Below, piece after piece: positions 53,563 through 61,392 of a DNA stretch of 64,000 nt (its first letter is position 1; each line of letters opens with the position of its first letter). The DNA comes from JACJWR01 sp964627505 (lineage in GTDB: Bacteria > Actinomycetota > Actinomycetes > S36-B12 > UBA10799). Location of the stretch: NCBI GenBank assembly GCA_964627505.1, contig CAZVKB010000004.1:5162-69161 (forward strand), given 5' to 3'. Both the position numbers and the translations under genes were made by a program. The notes below the pieces were generated by a model. That model saw only the letters and a list, made by a program, of their open reading frames with translations. It did no database searches and was not told the DNA's origin.

Positions 53563-55047
53563 GTGCGCACCCTTGACCCGGACTTTCTCGAGTTGCCTGC
53601 CGAAGCCTGCGGATCTGCCGCGTTGGCGAGTGCGCAGTCCCTGGGTGCCATGTGGGCTGACGTGCGGGTGTCAGCCGACGTCGAGCGCAACGTCAGCATG
53701 CGCGACGGGTCGGTGGAGAACGCGGACAGTCACGAGTCGATGGGGATCGGGGTGCGGGTGATCGTCGACGGCAGTTGGGGCTTCGCCAGTACCACCACGC
53801 TGACGCCCGGTGCCGCAGCTGCCGCCGCAACCCGAGCCGTGGCGATGGCCCGTTCGCTGTCGGCCTTGGTGACGACTCCGGTACAGCTCGCCGCCGAACC
53901 CGCAGTCCGTGGGACCTGGGTGAGCCCGTACGACGTCGACCCTGTCACCGTTGCAGACGCTGAGGTGGCGCAACTCTTCGCCGAACACAGCGCGCGACTT
54001 CTGGCGACACCGCATGTGAGCCACGTCACCTGTACTTTCCACGCGACGAAGGAGCGCACGTACTACGCCGATTCCGCCGACGCTGCCACGTGGCAGCAGC
54101 GGGTGCGCTGCCATCCGCAGGTCACTGCGTTGGCGGTCACCGACTCGGGGTTCGAGGACATGACCACCACGCTGCCGCCACAGGCCCGCGGGTGGGAATA
54201 CCTGACCCTCCCGCAGTGGGATGAGCAGATTGTGCAACTCCCCGAACACCTCGCCGACCGGATCGCGGCACCGGCTTTGGAGCCAGGCCGTTATGACCTC
54301 GTGATCCACCCGTCCAATCTCTGGCTCACCATCCACGAAAGCGTGGGCCACGCCACCGAATACGACCGGGCGGTGGGTTTCGAGGCGAATTATGCAGGGA
54401 CCTCATTCGCCACGCCCGAACAACTCGGCACCTTGCGCTACGGCAGCAGCCTCATGCACATCACCGGTGACCGCACCGCACCCAACGGCCTAGCCACGGT
54501 TGCCTGGGATCACGAAGGGGTAGCGGCGCAGGAATGGGACATCGTGCGCGACGGCGTCCTCGTCGGCTACCAACTCGACCGATGGGGGGCCGCCGTGCTG
54601 GGCGCACCACGCTCCAACGGCTGCGCCTACGCCGACGATCCCAGTCACGTGCCGTTGCAGCGCATGCCCAACGTGTCGCTGGCACCAGCCGAATCAGGAC
54701 CTGACGTACCTGCCCTGATCGCCGGCGTGACCGATGGGCTGCTTGTGGAAGGCGACAAGAGTTGGTCGATTGACATGCGCCGCCGCAATTTTCAATTCAC
54801 CGCGCAACGCTTCTGGCGCATCCGCAATGGGGTGCTGGCGGGGCAGGTCAAGGACATTGCCTACCAGAGCGACACCTTGGATTTTTGGCGTTCGCTGGTG
54901 GCCTTGGGTGGGGAGCAGACCTATGTGCTGGGAGGTGCCGTGAACTGTGGCAAGGGCCAACCCGGGCAAGTGGCGGCAGTCAGTCACGGCTGCCCGGCTG
55001 CGGTCTTCGAAGGCGTCAACGTGCTCAGCACCGGGCGGGTGACATGA
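53563..55047 (+). CDS. tldD: TldD metalloprotease subunit
   Basis: The 494-aa protein is the catalytic half of the TldD/TldE protease. The zinc-binding HESVGHATEYD (HExxxH type) lies near residue 260, and the C-terminus carries the CGKGQPGQVAAVSHG motif with further ligands. The pair cleaves small unfolded or modified peptides, such as CcdA antitoxin and RiPP leaders in E. coli. It begins at GTG 53563 and overlaps tldE by 4 bases. No candidate peptide substrate gene is visible nearby. Confidence 0.92.
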   Translation: MRTLDPDFLELPAEACGSAALASAQSLGAMWADVRVSADVERNVSMRDGSVENADSHESMGIGVRVIVDGSWGFASTTTLTPGAAAAAATRAVAMARSLSALVTTPVQLAAEPAVRGTWVSPYDVDPVTVADAEVAQLFAEHSARLLATPHVSHVTCTFHATKERTYYADSADAATWQQRVRCHPQVTALAVTDSGFEDMTTTLPPQARGWEYLTLPQWDEQIVQLPEHLADRIAAPALEPGRYDLVIHPSNLWLTIHESVGHATEYDRAVGFEANYAGTSFATPEQLGTLRYGSSLMHITGDRTAPNGLATVAWDHEGVAAQEWDIVRDGVLVGYQLDRWGAAVLGAPRSNGCAYADDPSHVPLQRMPNVSLAPAESGPDVPALIAGVTDGLLVEGDKSWSIDMRRRNFQFTAQRFWRIRNGVLAGQVKDIAYQSDTLDFWRSLVALGGEQTYVLGGAVNCGKGQPGQVAAVSHGCPAAVFEGVNVLSTGRVT

Positions 55048-56429
55048 GCGCATCAGCCCACCCCAGCTCCACCGATCCGGCGCCATTGGTGACCGAAGTC
55101 CTCAACACTGCAACTGCTGGCGAGGTGATCGTCGGGGTCACAGTCAGCGGCGAAGTCAATTCCCGCTGGGCGATGTCCATGCCCACGACCAACGGCAGCC
55201 AGTTCGCCGAAACCATCACGATCACCGCCATTGCGCCCAGCTGCGATGGCGCGAGTGCCGCCACAAGATCGGGACCCGTGGCGCTGTGGCGTGAACTGCT
55301 GGCCCAGGCCGAGGCTGCCGCCCGGGAAGGTTCGCCGACACTCGACCATGCCCCGCTCCTGCCCGGCTCTGCGCAGCCGGGATGGACGGCTCCCCCTGCG
55401 GACATGCCAATGCTCGACGTGCCCGACGCGCTGGTCGCGGCATTCGCGCAAGACAGCGACACCGAATATTTCGGGTATGCCGAGGAGTCCGCTGCCACCA
55501 CCTATGTCGGCACCAGCACCGGTTGGCGTTGGCGCTCGCAGACTCGGTCCGCGCGCTTCGAGTTGTGCGGTAAGCAGGCCGAACGCACCCGATCGGCGTG
55601 GCACGGCGCAGCTGGTGAGCGGCTCAGCGACGTGGATGCACAGGCAGCTGTGACCGATGTGCGCGCCGGGTTGGCCCAGCAACAGCAACCGGTGCGCCTC
55701 GAGGCGGCCCCCACGACGGTGATCCTCACGCCCTCAGCTGTGGCCGACTTGCTGCTGTGCTTGTGGTGGGAAACCGACGCCCGGGCGGCAGCTGAAGGCC
55801 GTAGCGCCTTCAGCGGGGACGGTCCCGGCGGCACCTCGCTGGGTTCGGTGCTCAGCCAGCGTCAGTTGTCGTTGCGCTCGGATCCGCACGCCAAGGGCAT
55901 GTCGGCACCTGATCGCCTGTGGGCGCCCTTCAGCGGTTCCGGGATCTCGCTGTTCGACACCGGCAGCGCGATCGGCGACGTGGCGTGGATTGCCGACGGG
56001 CGACTTGCAGCCCTGATCACCAGCCGGGGGGCGGCTGCCGAATTCGGCATCCCGGCGCACGTGCCGGCGGAGAATCTGTTGCTCGCCGACGCCGACGGCC
56101 ACGGCACACTCGCCGACGTGATCGCGCGCACTGACCGAGCCCTGCTCATCACCAGCCTCTGGTACATCCGGGATGTGGACCCGCAGCAACTATTGGTCAC
56201 CGGCCTCACCCGAGATGGCACCTACCTGGTGACAGACGGGCAGATCACCGGGGCGACCGGCAACTTTCGCTTCAACGATTCCCCGCTCGACATGCTCACC
56301 CGCATCCTGGACGCCGGTGACTCGGTGCGCTGCTTGCCTCGGGAGTGGGCCGACTACTTCTCCCGCACCACGATGCCGCCGCTGGTGGTTGCCGAATTCG
56401 GTCTGTCCACTTCCTCGTCTGCGGTGTAG
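55044..56429 (+). CDS. pmbA: TldE/PmbA protease subunit
   Basis: The 461-aa protein is the non-metal-binding partner: it has the PmbA layout (TYVGTSTGWRWRSQTRSARFELCGK, then the LLLCLWWETDARAAAEGRSAF helix, DPHAKGMSAPDRLWAPFSGSG) and no HExxxH. It closes the proteolytic chamber with TldD. The C-terminal half ends in the family LVTDGQITGATGNFRFNDSP. ATG 55044 overlaps the tldD stop. Confidence 0.9.
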   Translation: MSASAHPSSTDPAPLVTEVLNTATAGEVIVGVTVSGEVNSRWAMSMPTTNGSQFAETITITAIAPSCDGASAATRSGPVALWRELLAQAEAAAREGSPTLDHAPLLPGSAQPGWTAPPADMPMLDVPDALVAAFAQDSDTEYFGYAEESAATTYVGTSTGWRWRSQTRSARFELCGKQAERTRSAWHGAAGERLSDVDAQAAVTDVRAGLAQQQQPVRLEAAPTTVILTPSAVADLLLCLWWETDARAAAEGRSAFSGDGPGGTSLGSVLSQRQLSLRSDPHAKGMSAPDRLWAPFSGSGISLFDTGSAIGDVAWIADGRLAALITSRGAAAEFGIPAHVPAENLLLADADGHGTLADVIARTDRALLITSLWYIRDVDPQQLLVTGLTRDGTYLVTDGQITGATGNFRFNDSPLDMLTRILDAGDSVRCLPREWADYFSRTTMPPLVVAEFGLSTSSSAV

Positions 56430-56527
56430 CACACACGGAGACGTGGGCAAACTGGCCGTCAGGTCGTTGCGGTTGGTCGGGCCACCTGGCCGGAGGGCTA
56501 TCGCGACAGTAGGTCGACTCGAGGGGA

Positions 56528-56533
56528 TACGGT
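56528..56533 (+). promoter_or_regulatory. Leaderless -10 element (TACGGT)
   Basis: TACGGT, then 6 bases, then ATG 56540. Confidence 0.5.
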
Positions 56534-56539
56534 CAGTTC

Positions 56540-57532
56540 ATGCGCGCATGGCTCCTCGACGCCCCCGGCTCACAACTTCGTTTGGGACATCTCCCAGACC
56601 CGGCGCCGGGTCCCGGACAGTGGCTGGTTCGCGTGCGCTTCTGCGGCTTGAATCCAGTGGACTGGAAACTCGCTGCCAACGGACATCCCGATTGGGTCTG
56701 GCCGCAAGTGTTGGGGTTGGACGTCGTCGGCGAGGTGGTGGGCACCGGGGTCGATGCGCCGCCGCCCGCTGGGCTCATCGCCGCCCACCTCGACCTTGCT
56801 CAGCGTGGCGGTCTGGCGGAATACGTGACCCTCACCCCGGGCGTGACGGCCGCACTCCCCGCCGGGCTGGATCCCTGGACGGCCGCCACCATGCCGTGCC
56901 CCGGGCTGACAGCTTGGCAAGCGGTCAGTCGGATCGCGGACATCCTCGGGCGAGCCGGCCATAGTCGCCGGGCGTTGGTGCTCGGCGGGGGTGGCCCGGT
57001 GGGTTCCTTGGCTGTACAACTGCTGGTGCAGCAAGGTGCGCAGGTGGCTGCGACCTGCTCTGCCACCGATCGTGCGCGCGTGCACGACTTGGGCGCAATC
57101 TGGACTGCGGATTACCACAACCCGCAGGCACTGCCGGAACTTGTCACCGCAGCCGGCGGGCCGTTCGCCTGCGTCGTGAATACGGCGACGCCACAAGCAG
57201 CGGAGGATGCTCTGCCGCTTGTGGAATTCACAGGTGCGCTCGCGTCCATCACCGGCCGACCTCATGCGTCTGAGGTGCCGGAGTTCACTCTGGCACCGAC
57301 ATTGGTGGAAGTAGCGCTGGGGGCTATTCACTCCCATGGAACTCATGACCAGCAAGCCGCTTTCGGCGATGCCCTGCACCGACTGCTCGACGCTGTTGAC
57401 CAGGGGCGGCTCACTGCGCCGCAAGCGACGGTGGTGCCAATGACCGACGTTGCTGACACTCTGACCAAAATGTCGCACAGCACCGGCAGCAAGTATGTCG
57501 TGGAAGTCGCCGCCAGTTCGAAGGAGTTTTGA
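56540..57532 (+). CDS. Zinc-independent MDR oxidoreductase (quinone oxidoreductase-like)
   Basis: The 330-aa protein is a medium-chain dehydrogenase/reductase: FCGLNPVDWK and VLGLDVVGEVV in the GroES-like half, and LVLGGGGPVGSLAVQL as the nucleotide-binding loop. Structural zinc cysteines are absent, as in quinone oxidoreductases. The last 57 bases recur about 3.4 kb downstream (60887-60945). This suggests that the gene once preceded the NifX-like gene directly. It is leaderless by its -10. Confidence 0.85.
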   Translation: MRAWLLDAPGSQLRLGHLPDPAPGPGQWLVRVRFCGLNPVDWKLAANGHPDWVWPQVLGLDVVGEVVGTGVDAPPPAGLIAAHLDLAQRGGLAEYVTLTPGVTAALPAGLDPWTAATMPCPGLTAWQAVSRIADILGRAGHSRRALVLGGGGPVGSLAVQLLVQQGAQVAATCSATDRARVHDLGAIWTADYHNPQALPELVTAAGGPFACVVNTATPQAAEDALPLVEFTGALASITGRPHASEVPEFTLAPTLVEVALGAIHSHGTHDQQAAFGDALHRLLDAVDQGRLTAPQATVVPMTDVADTLTKMSHSTGSKYVVEVAASSKEF

Positions 57533-57536
57533 TGAT
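57478..57536 (+). repeat. 59-bp direct repeat, left copy (MDR gene 3' end plus following start)
   Basis: The copy covers the last 55 coding/stop bases of the MDR gene and a following ATGAT. It matches 60887-60945 in 55 of 59 positions, with mismatches at positions 5, 14, 22 and 32. The final 27 bases, with AAGGAG and TGATGAT, are identical. After 57536 similarity fades within about 15 bases, consistent with decay of a duplicated gene start. Confidence 0.85.
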
Positions 57537-57653
57537 GGTGGCGTTGGCTGGCCGGAATTGGCTCACGACCTTCGAGAACCGAGGTGGCTGCCAGAGCAGG
57601 TATCACGGGACATCTAGCTCATCTGGGCTGTCGGATGTGGCGTCCATGATCGA

Positions 57654-58799
57654 TCAATCGCGGCCAAGGATGGCTTCCTGGTATCGATCGTCGGTCCTGG
57701 CGACCACCGTGGGCCATCCGAAATCCGGTTGGTTCGCCATATTGCGATTGGTCACGGTCGTCCGCAGTTCCTGCTCAGACACCAGTCGGGCGATTGCCGC
57801 AGCGAGACCCTCGTCATCGTTGGCGAGTAGACCTTCCCGACCGTGACGCACGAACTCCGATATCCCGCTGTCGTGCAATGCCACAACGGGGAGTCCGAAT
57901 GTCCGCGCTTCCAGGGCTGCGATCCCAAACGACTCAAGGCGTGCGGGCGCCACATATATATCTGAGAGGGAGTAATAGGCACGTATCTCAGCGTGTGACT
58001 TCCAGCCCACGCACCGAACCCAACCCATTTTCCTGTGCACAAGGATCTTTTCGATTGCACCCCTGTCTGGACCATCTCCAACGATGATGGCGCGCAGTTG
58101 GATCTCAGCTGGGATTCGGGACCGAACTTCACCCAGAATGTCGATCAACGCCTCGCTGCGTTTCCGCACTGCCAACCGCCCTACGGAGATGATTGTCACC
58201 TCATTAGGTGGCCGCACCTTGCGCACCTCACACTCGCGTTCAGTTGATCGCCAAAATGGGATGTCGATGCCATTAGACAGGACTGACACTTCCGCTCGAC
58301 CGCCCAAGGCGTGTCTGAGTGGGCGCGCCGCTACTTCGCTGACCGCGGTCCACACCACAGGCCACTTCCGCCAACAGAACAATGCGTCGGCCATCGCGAA
58401 GATGCGCGACCAGTTGGCCCACACCGAATGCACTGTGACCACCACCGGCAGACCAGCCTTCACTGCAGTTCGCAACGCCGGCCAAGCGAAGGGGGACACT
58501 AATCCGGCATGAACGTGAACTACGTCGGTATCTGCCACCAGCTCTGACCGAAGTTGTTTTCCGATGCGATGAGTGACAGGCAGCTCGTAGGGCAAGTTGG
58601 TGACAAGGCGGTGGATTGGCACAGCACCGCTGGTGTAATCGTCAGCAGTTGTTGCCGGTAGGCCTCGCGTACCTGTGGCTGTCACGACTCGAGGCTGGTG
58701 TCCGATCGCAAGTTGTGCACGGGCTAATCCCTGCACCTGTAACTCGATTCCACCCGTCCTGGGCAGATAGCAGTCACTCACATGAGCGACGCGCAGCAT
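57654..58799 (-). CDS. GT4-family glycosyltransferase
   Basis: The 381-aa GT-B enzyme has the GT4 features: CYLPRTGGIELQVQGLARAQ at the N-terminus, DVVHVHAGLVSP, VISVGRLAVRKRSEALI (IVGDGPDRG after it), and the donor-binding VAPARLESFGIAALEARTFGLPVVALHDSGI with the E-x7-E pair. It transfers a sugar from a nucleotide-sugar to an unknown acceptor. GGAG lies upstream of ATG 58799. It is divergent from the PIG-L gene, with 52 bases between starts. Confidence 0.9.
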   Translation of the reverse strand: MLRVAHVSDCYLPRTGGIELQVQGLARAQLAIGHQPRVVTATGTRGLPATTADDYTSGAVPIHRLVTNLPYELPVTHRIGKQLRSELVADTDVVHVHAGLVSPFAWPALRTAVKAGLPVVVTVHSVWANWSRIFAMADALFCWRKWPVVWTAVSEVAARPLRHALGGRAEVSVLSNGIDIPFWRSTERECEVRKVRPPNEVTIISVGRLAVRKRSEALIDILGEVRSRIPAEIQLRAIIVGDGPDRGAIEKILVHRKMGWVRCVGWKSHAEIRAYYSLSDIYVAPARLESFGIAALEARTFGLPVVALHDSGISEFVRHGREGLLANDDEGLAAAIARLVSEQELRTTVTNRNMANQPDFGWPTVVARTDDRYQEAILGRD

Positions 58800-58851
58800 G
58801 CTTTCTCCTCACTGCTCACCCCTCGGGCTACGTGTTTGGAAGACTAGGCCT

Positions 58852-59697
58852 GTGCCCTCCACCGTAGTGTTCCTCCATGCTCATCCCGACGATGAGGCTC
58901 TCATGACTGGCGGAACGATGGCACGGCTCGCTGCCGAGGGGCATCGGGTGGTGCTGATAACTGCGACAGACGGCGCAGCCGGCCTCACTGCTTCCACGAC
59001 GATCAGCACCCGAACGTTGGCATCCGTTCGCCGTGAAGAATTGCAGAGATCGATAACCGTCCTCGGGGTAGCGAGACTCGTCCTGCTCGGATACGCCGAC
59101 TCGGGTCTCGACGGCAACGGCACACCGTCGACAGCGGGGCTGGATCGCCAATCAGACGTGCCCTTCACTCACGTGGCGACCGAAGCCGCTGCGTCCAAGG
59201 TTGCTGCGATTCTCGAGGAAGAGACTGCCGATGTGCTTGTGGGCTACGACGCGGCGGGTGGGTACGGTCATCCAGACCATAAGCAGGTTCATCGCGTCGC
59301 CCGGCTTGCCGCACAGATGACGCCGGCGGTGATGCTGCTGGAGGCAACTCTCCCCCGCGAACCTCTGGCGCGGGCAGTGACAGGCGCCCATCACCTGCGT
59401 CGCATCATCCCTGCGCTGGGTGGACTTGATCCAGCGACGTGGTCGGTCGCGCACACACCACGAGCAGACATCACCCACCGTGTCAACGTCCGACGCTTCG
59501 CTGATGTCAAACGAGCGGCCATCGCTGCACACGCATCCCAGCAGGCCGCCGACCGGGATGTGCGTACGTTGGAGGTGCTGCTGCGGTTGCCCCGACCCGC
59601 ATTTCGGCTACTGCTGGGGTGGGAATGGTACGTCGGACCGCGGTCGGCACGCACCCGGTACGTCACCCATCCGCTTGCCAAGACGGCGAAAAGTTGA
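58852..59697 (+). CDS. PIG-L-family N-acetylglucosamine deacetylase
   Basis: The 281-aa protein has the LmbE/PIG-L zinc site: LHAHPDDEAL near the N-terminus and GGYGHPDHKQVHR in the middle. The family removes the acetyl group from GlcNAc in lipids (GPI), mycothiol precursors and antibiotics. GTG 58852 begins the LHAHPDDE strand. With the adjacent GT4 enzyme this resembles the MshA/MshB logic of mycothiol, but the acceptor here is unknown and may be a lipid. Confidence 0.88.
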   Translation: MPSTVVFLHAHPDDEALMTGGTMARLAAEGHRVVLITATDGAAGLTASTTISTRTLASVRREELQRSITVLGVARLVLLGYADSGLDGNGTPSTAGLDRQSDVPFTHVATEAAASKVAAILEEETADVLVGYDAAGGYGHPDHKQVHRVARLAAQMTPAVMLLEATLPREPLARAVTGAHHLRRIIPALGGLDPATWSVAHTPRADITHRVNVRRFADVKRAAIAAHASQQAADRDVRTLEVLLRLPRPAFRLLLGWEWYVGPRSARTRYVTHPLAKTAKS

Positions 59698-59701
59698 ACA
59701 A

Positions 59702-60799
59702 GTGACTCCACCCGAAGACGTCACCGGAGCCCAGAGCGTGTCGATGTGGCGCCCAACTGGCGGTCAAGTCGCATTGTCTTTGGGGGCCTTGGCATTGGGC
59801 GCAGCCCTGATCGCGTTTGCGCTGCCACAGGCGGCGGGCACAGATTGGTCGCAGGCGATCGCCGCACTGGCGAGCCTTCGCCCGCTGGAGATTGCTCTCA
59901 TAACACTCTTATGGGCCGTCGGACTTTGGCTGTACACCTTCGTCTACACAGGCAGTCTGCCCGGACTGCGACATTCCCAATCACTCGCACTAAATCTCAC
60001 CGGTTCCCTGGTCTCGAATCTGCTCCCCTTCGGTGGCGCCGCCGGGGTGGCCAATACGTATGCCCTGACCTTCTCGTGGGGTTTCTCAGGTATCGCGACA
60101 TCGCTGATGGTTCTGGTGAGTGGTCTGGCAAATCTGCTCATGCGACTCGTACTTGTGCTGATCGGTCTGGTGGCATTGCAGATGAGCGAGGCCACCCTGT
60201 CGGCCGCGGGCGGTCGCATCACGCTGGGGACGGTCGTTGCCACGGCGTTGGTCACCGTCGCGGTCGTGGGGATGCTCGCCAATTCCCGCTTCGCCGGCGG
60301 CATCGGTTCACTTGGGGACCTGGTACTTCGCGCCTTGCGGCGGATGGGGCATCGCGCTGAACCACGCACTTCACTGCACGACTCTGCCATCGACATGCAG
60401 AAACGTGCGAAACCACTGCTGGCGAAGGGCTGGCTTCCGGTGGCCTTCGGGATGACTTCCTACTACGCAACCGAAACGCTGTTTTTCGGCATAGCGCTAC
60501 ACGCCCTGGGGGCACCCCTGCCCTGGAACGAAGTCATCGCGGCCTTTGCGTTATCCCGGGTGTTGACAGCCGCCACCGTGACTCCTTCTGGTGTCGGCAT
60601 CTCGGAAGTGGGCACCGCGGCCGCCCTCGTACTGTTCGGCACACCACCGGCCATCGCAGCAGCAGCGGTGCTGGTGTTGGGGTTCTACACGTACCTGATA
60701 GAGATTCCAGTTGGTTTTGTCGGCTACATATGGGTGGCATTGATGCGACGGTGGCGGGTTCAAGGCAGCACTCCACCCGAGATTGCTCCGTCGCCCTAG
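59702..60799 (+). CDS. Flippase-like lysylphosphatidylglycerol synthase TM-region (UPF0104) protein
   Basis: The 365-aa protein has about eight membrane helices with the family marks NLTGSLVSNLLPFGGAAGVANTYAL, YYATETLFFGIALHALG, and TPSGVGISEVGTAAALVLFGTPPA near the end. Relatives include the membrane part of MprF and mannosyl/isoprenoid-lipid flippases. It starts at GTG 59702, 4 bases after the deacetylase stop, so the two are probably one transcript. It may move or modify the glycolipid made by its neighbours. Confidence 0.82.
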   Translation: MTPPEDVTGAQSVSMWRPTGGQVALSLGALALGAALIAFALPQAAGTDWSQAIAALASLRPLEIALITLLWAVGLWLYTFVYTGSLPGLRHSQSLALNLTGSLVSNLLPFGGAAGVANTYALTFSWGFSGIATSLMVLVSGLANLLMRLVLVLIGLVALQMSEATLSAAGGRITLGTVVATALVTVAVVGMLANSRFAGGIGSLGDLVLRALRRMGHRAEPRTSLHDSAIDMQKRAKPLLAKGWLPVAFGMTSYYATETLFFGIALHALGAPLPWNEVIAAFALSRVLTAATVTPSGVGISEVGTAAALVLFGTPPAIAAAAVLVLGFYTYLIEIPVGFVGYIWVALMRRWRVQGSTPPEIAPSP

Positions 60800-60840
60800 A
60801 AGTAGTGGACTGTGAAGGGATAAGGCGATCCAGCTGTTCT

Positions 60841-60869
60841 GCCCACGCGATCAACTCGTCCGCGTGGGC
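60841..60869. terminator. Perfect 9-bp inverted repeat (GCCCACGCG/CGCGTGGGC)
   Basis: Arms at 60841-60849 and 60861-60869 with an 11-base loop. It lies 41 bases after the island's last gene and just before the right 59-bp repeat. There is no U-tract; it may terminate transcription or be a recombination or protein site. Confidence 0.4.
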
Positions 60870-60886
60870 GCGAATCAGGTGCTCGA

Positions 60887-60945
60887 CAGCCCCGGCAGCC
60901 AGTATGTTGTGGAAGTCACCGCCAGTTCGAAGGAGTTTTGATGAT
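60887..60945 (+). repeat. 59-bp direct repeat, right copy (remnant of MDR 3' end)
   Basis: In frame it reads the last MDR residues (SPGSQYVVEVTASSKEF then stop) but the sequence before 60887 is unrelated to the MDR gene, so this is a truncated remnant. It ends with the ribosome site AAGGAG and the ATG of the NifX-like gene. Confidence 0.85.
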
Positions 60946-61300
60946 CGTTGCAGTGCCGGTAGATGAGCACGGACATGTCGGCCACTCGTGGGGGCGGGCG
61001 CATACTGTCGCCATTGCGCGGGTGACCGGTGACAGCGTCACGGATTGGCACGAGTACCCCGTGGGCTGGGATGCACTCCACGATCAAGGCTCAGAAGGGG
61101 CGCATCACGCTCGGGTCGTGAAGTTCTTACGCGAACACGAGGTGTCCGGTGTGGCCTTGTCACACGTCGGGCCAGGAATGCAGCGCATGATGGCAACCAT
61201 GGGCATTTACCTGGTTACCGGAGCCAGCGGCGACGCAACAGAGGCCGTGATCGCATTGGCGCGTGACGCTGAAACCGAGCCTGAGTATCCCAACACATAA
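60941..61300 (+). CDS. NifX/dinitrogenase FeMo-cofactor-like domain protein
   Basis: The 119-aa protein has the NifX/NafY fold: VAVPVDEHGHVGHSWGRAHTVAIARV at the start, GAHHARVVKFLREHEVSGVAL, and GMQRMMATMGIYLVTGASGDATEAV. No nitrogenase gene is near, so its role is unknown; relatives bind iron-molybdenum clusters or act as small regulators. The ATG follows AAGGAG by 5 bases; this ribosome site belongs to the 59-bp repeat. Its ancestral upstream neighbour was probably an MDR gene. Confidence 0.85.
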   Translation: MIVAVPVDEHGHVGHSWGRAHTVAIARVTGDSVTDWHEYPVGWDALHDQGSEGAHHARVVKFLREHEVSGVALSHVGPGMQRMMATMGIYLVTGASGDATEAVIALARDAETEPEYPNT

Positions 61301-61392
61301 CCCTCACTCATTCGCCATTTTGCCTGCGTGAGGCTGCTCGACGGCTGAATCAGACGTAGCCTGGGAGCATCGTCCATCGAGAGGCCGCTGCC

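Larger units (their letters stand above)
57537..60886. other. Genomic island of surface-sugar genes between direct repeats
   Basis: The 3,350-bp segment holds a glycosyltransferase, a PIG-L deacetylase and a flippase-like membrane protein, and separates the MDR gene from the NifX-like gene. Both ends abut copies of the same 59-bp sequence. No transposase or integrase is present. The glycosyltransferase shows AT-rich stretches (for example near 57950-57990) unlike its neighbours, which fits horizontal origin. Recombination between duplicated MDR ends is the simplest mechanism. Confidence 0.6.

Noticed and set aside
60800..60890. Minus-strand reading HLIRAHADELIAWAEQ that looks protein-like
   Set aside because: It overlaps the MDR remnant and a 9-bp palindrome that accounts for part of the pattern; no start, ribosome site or family was found.
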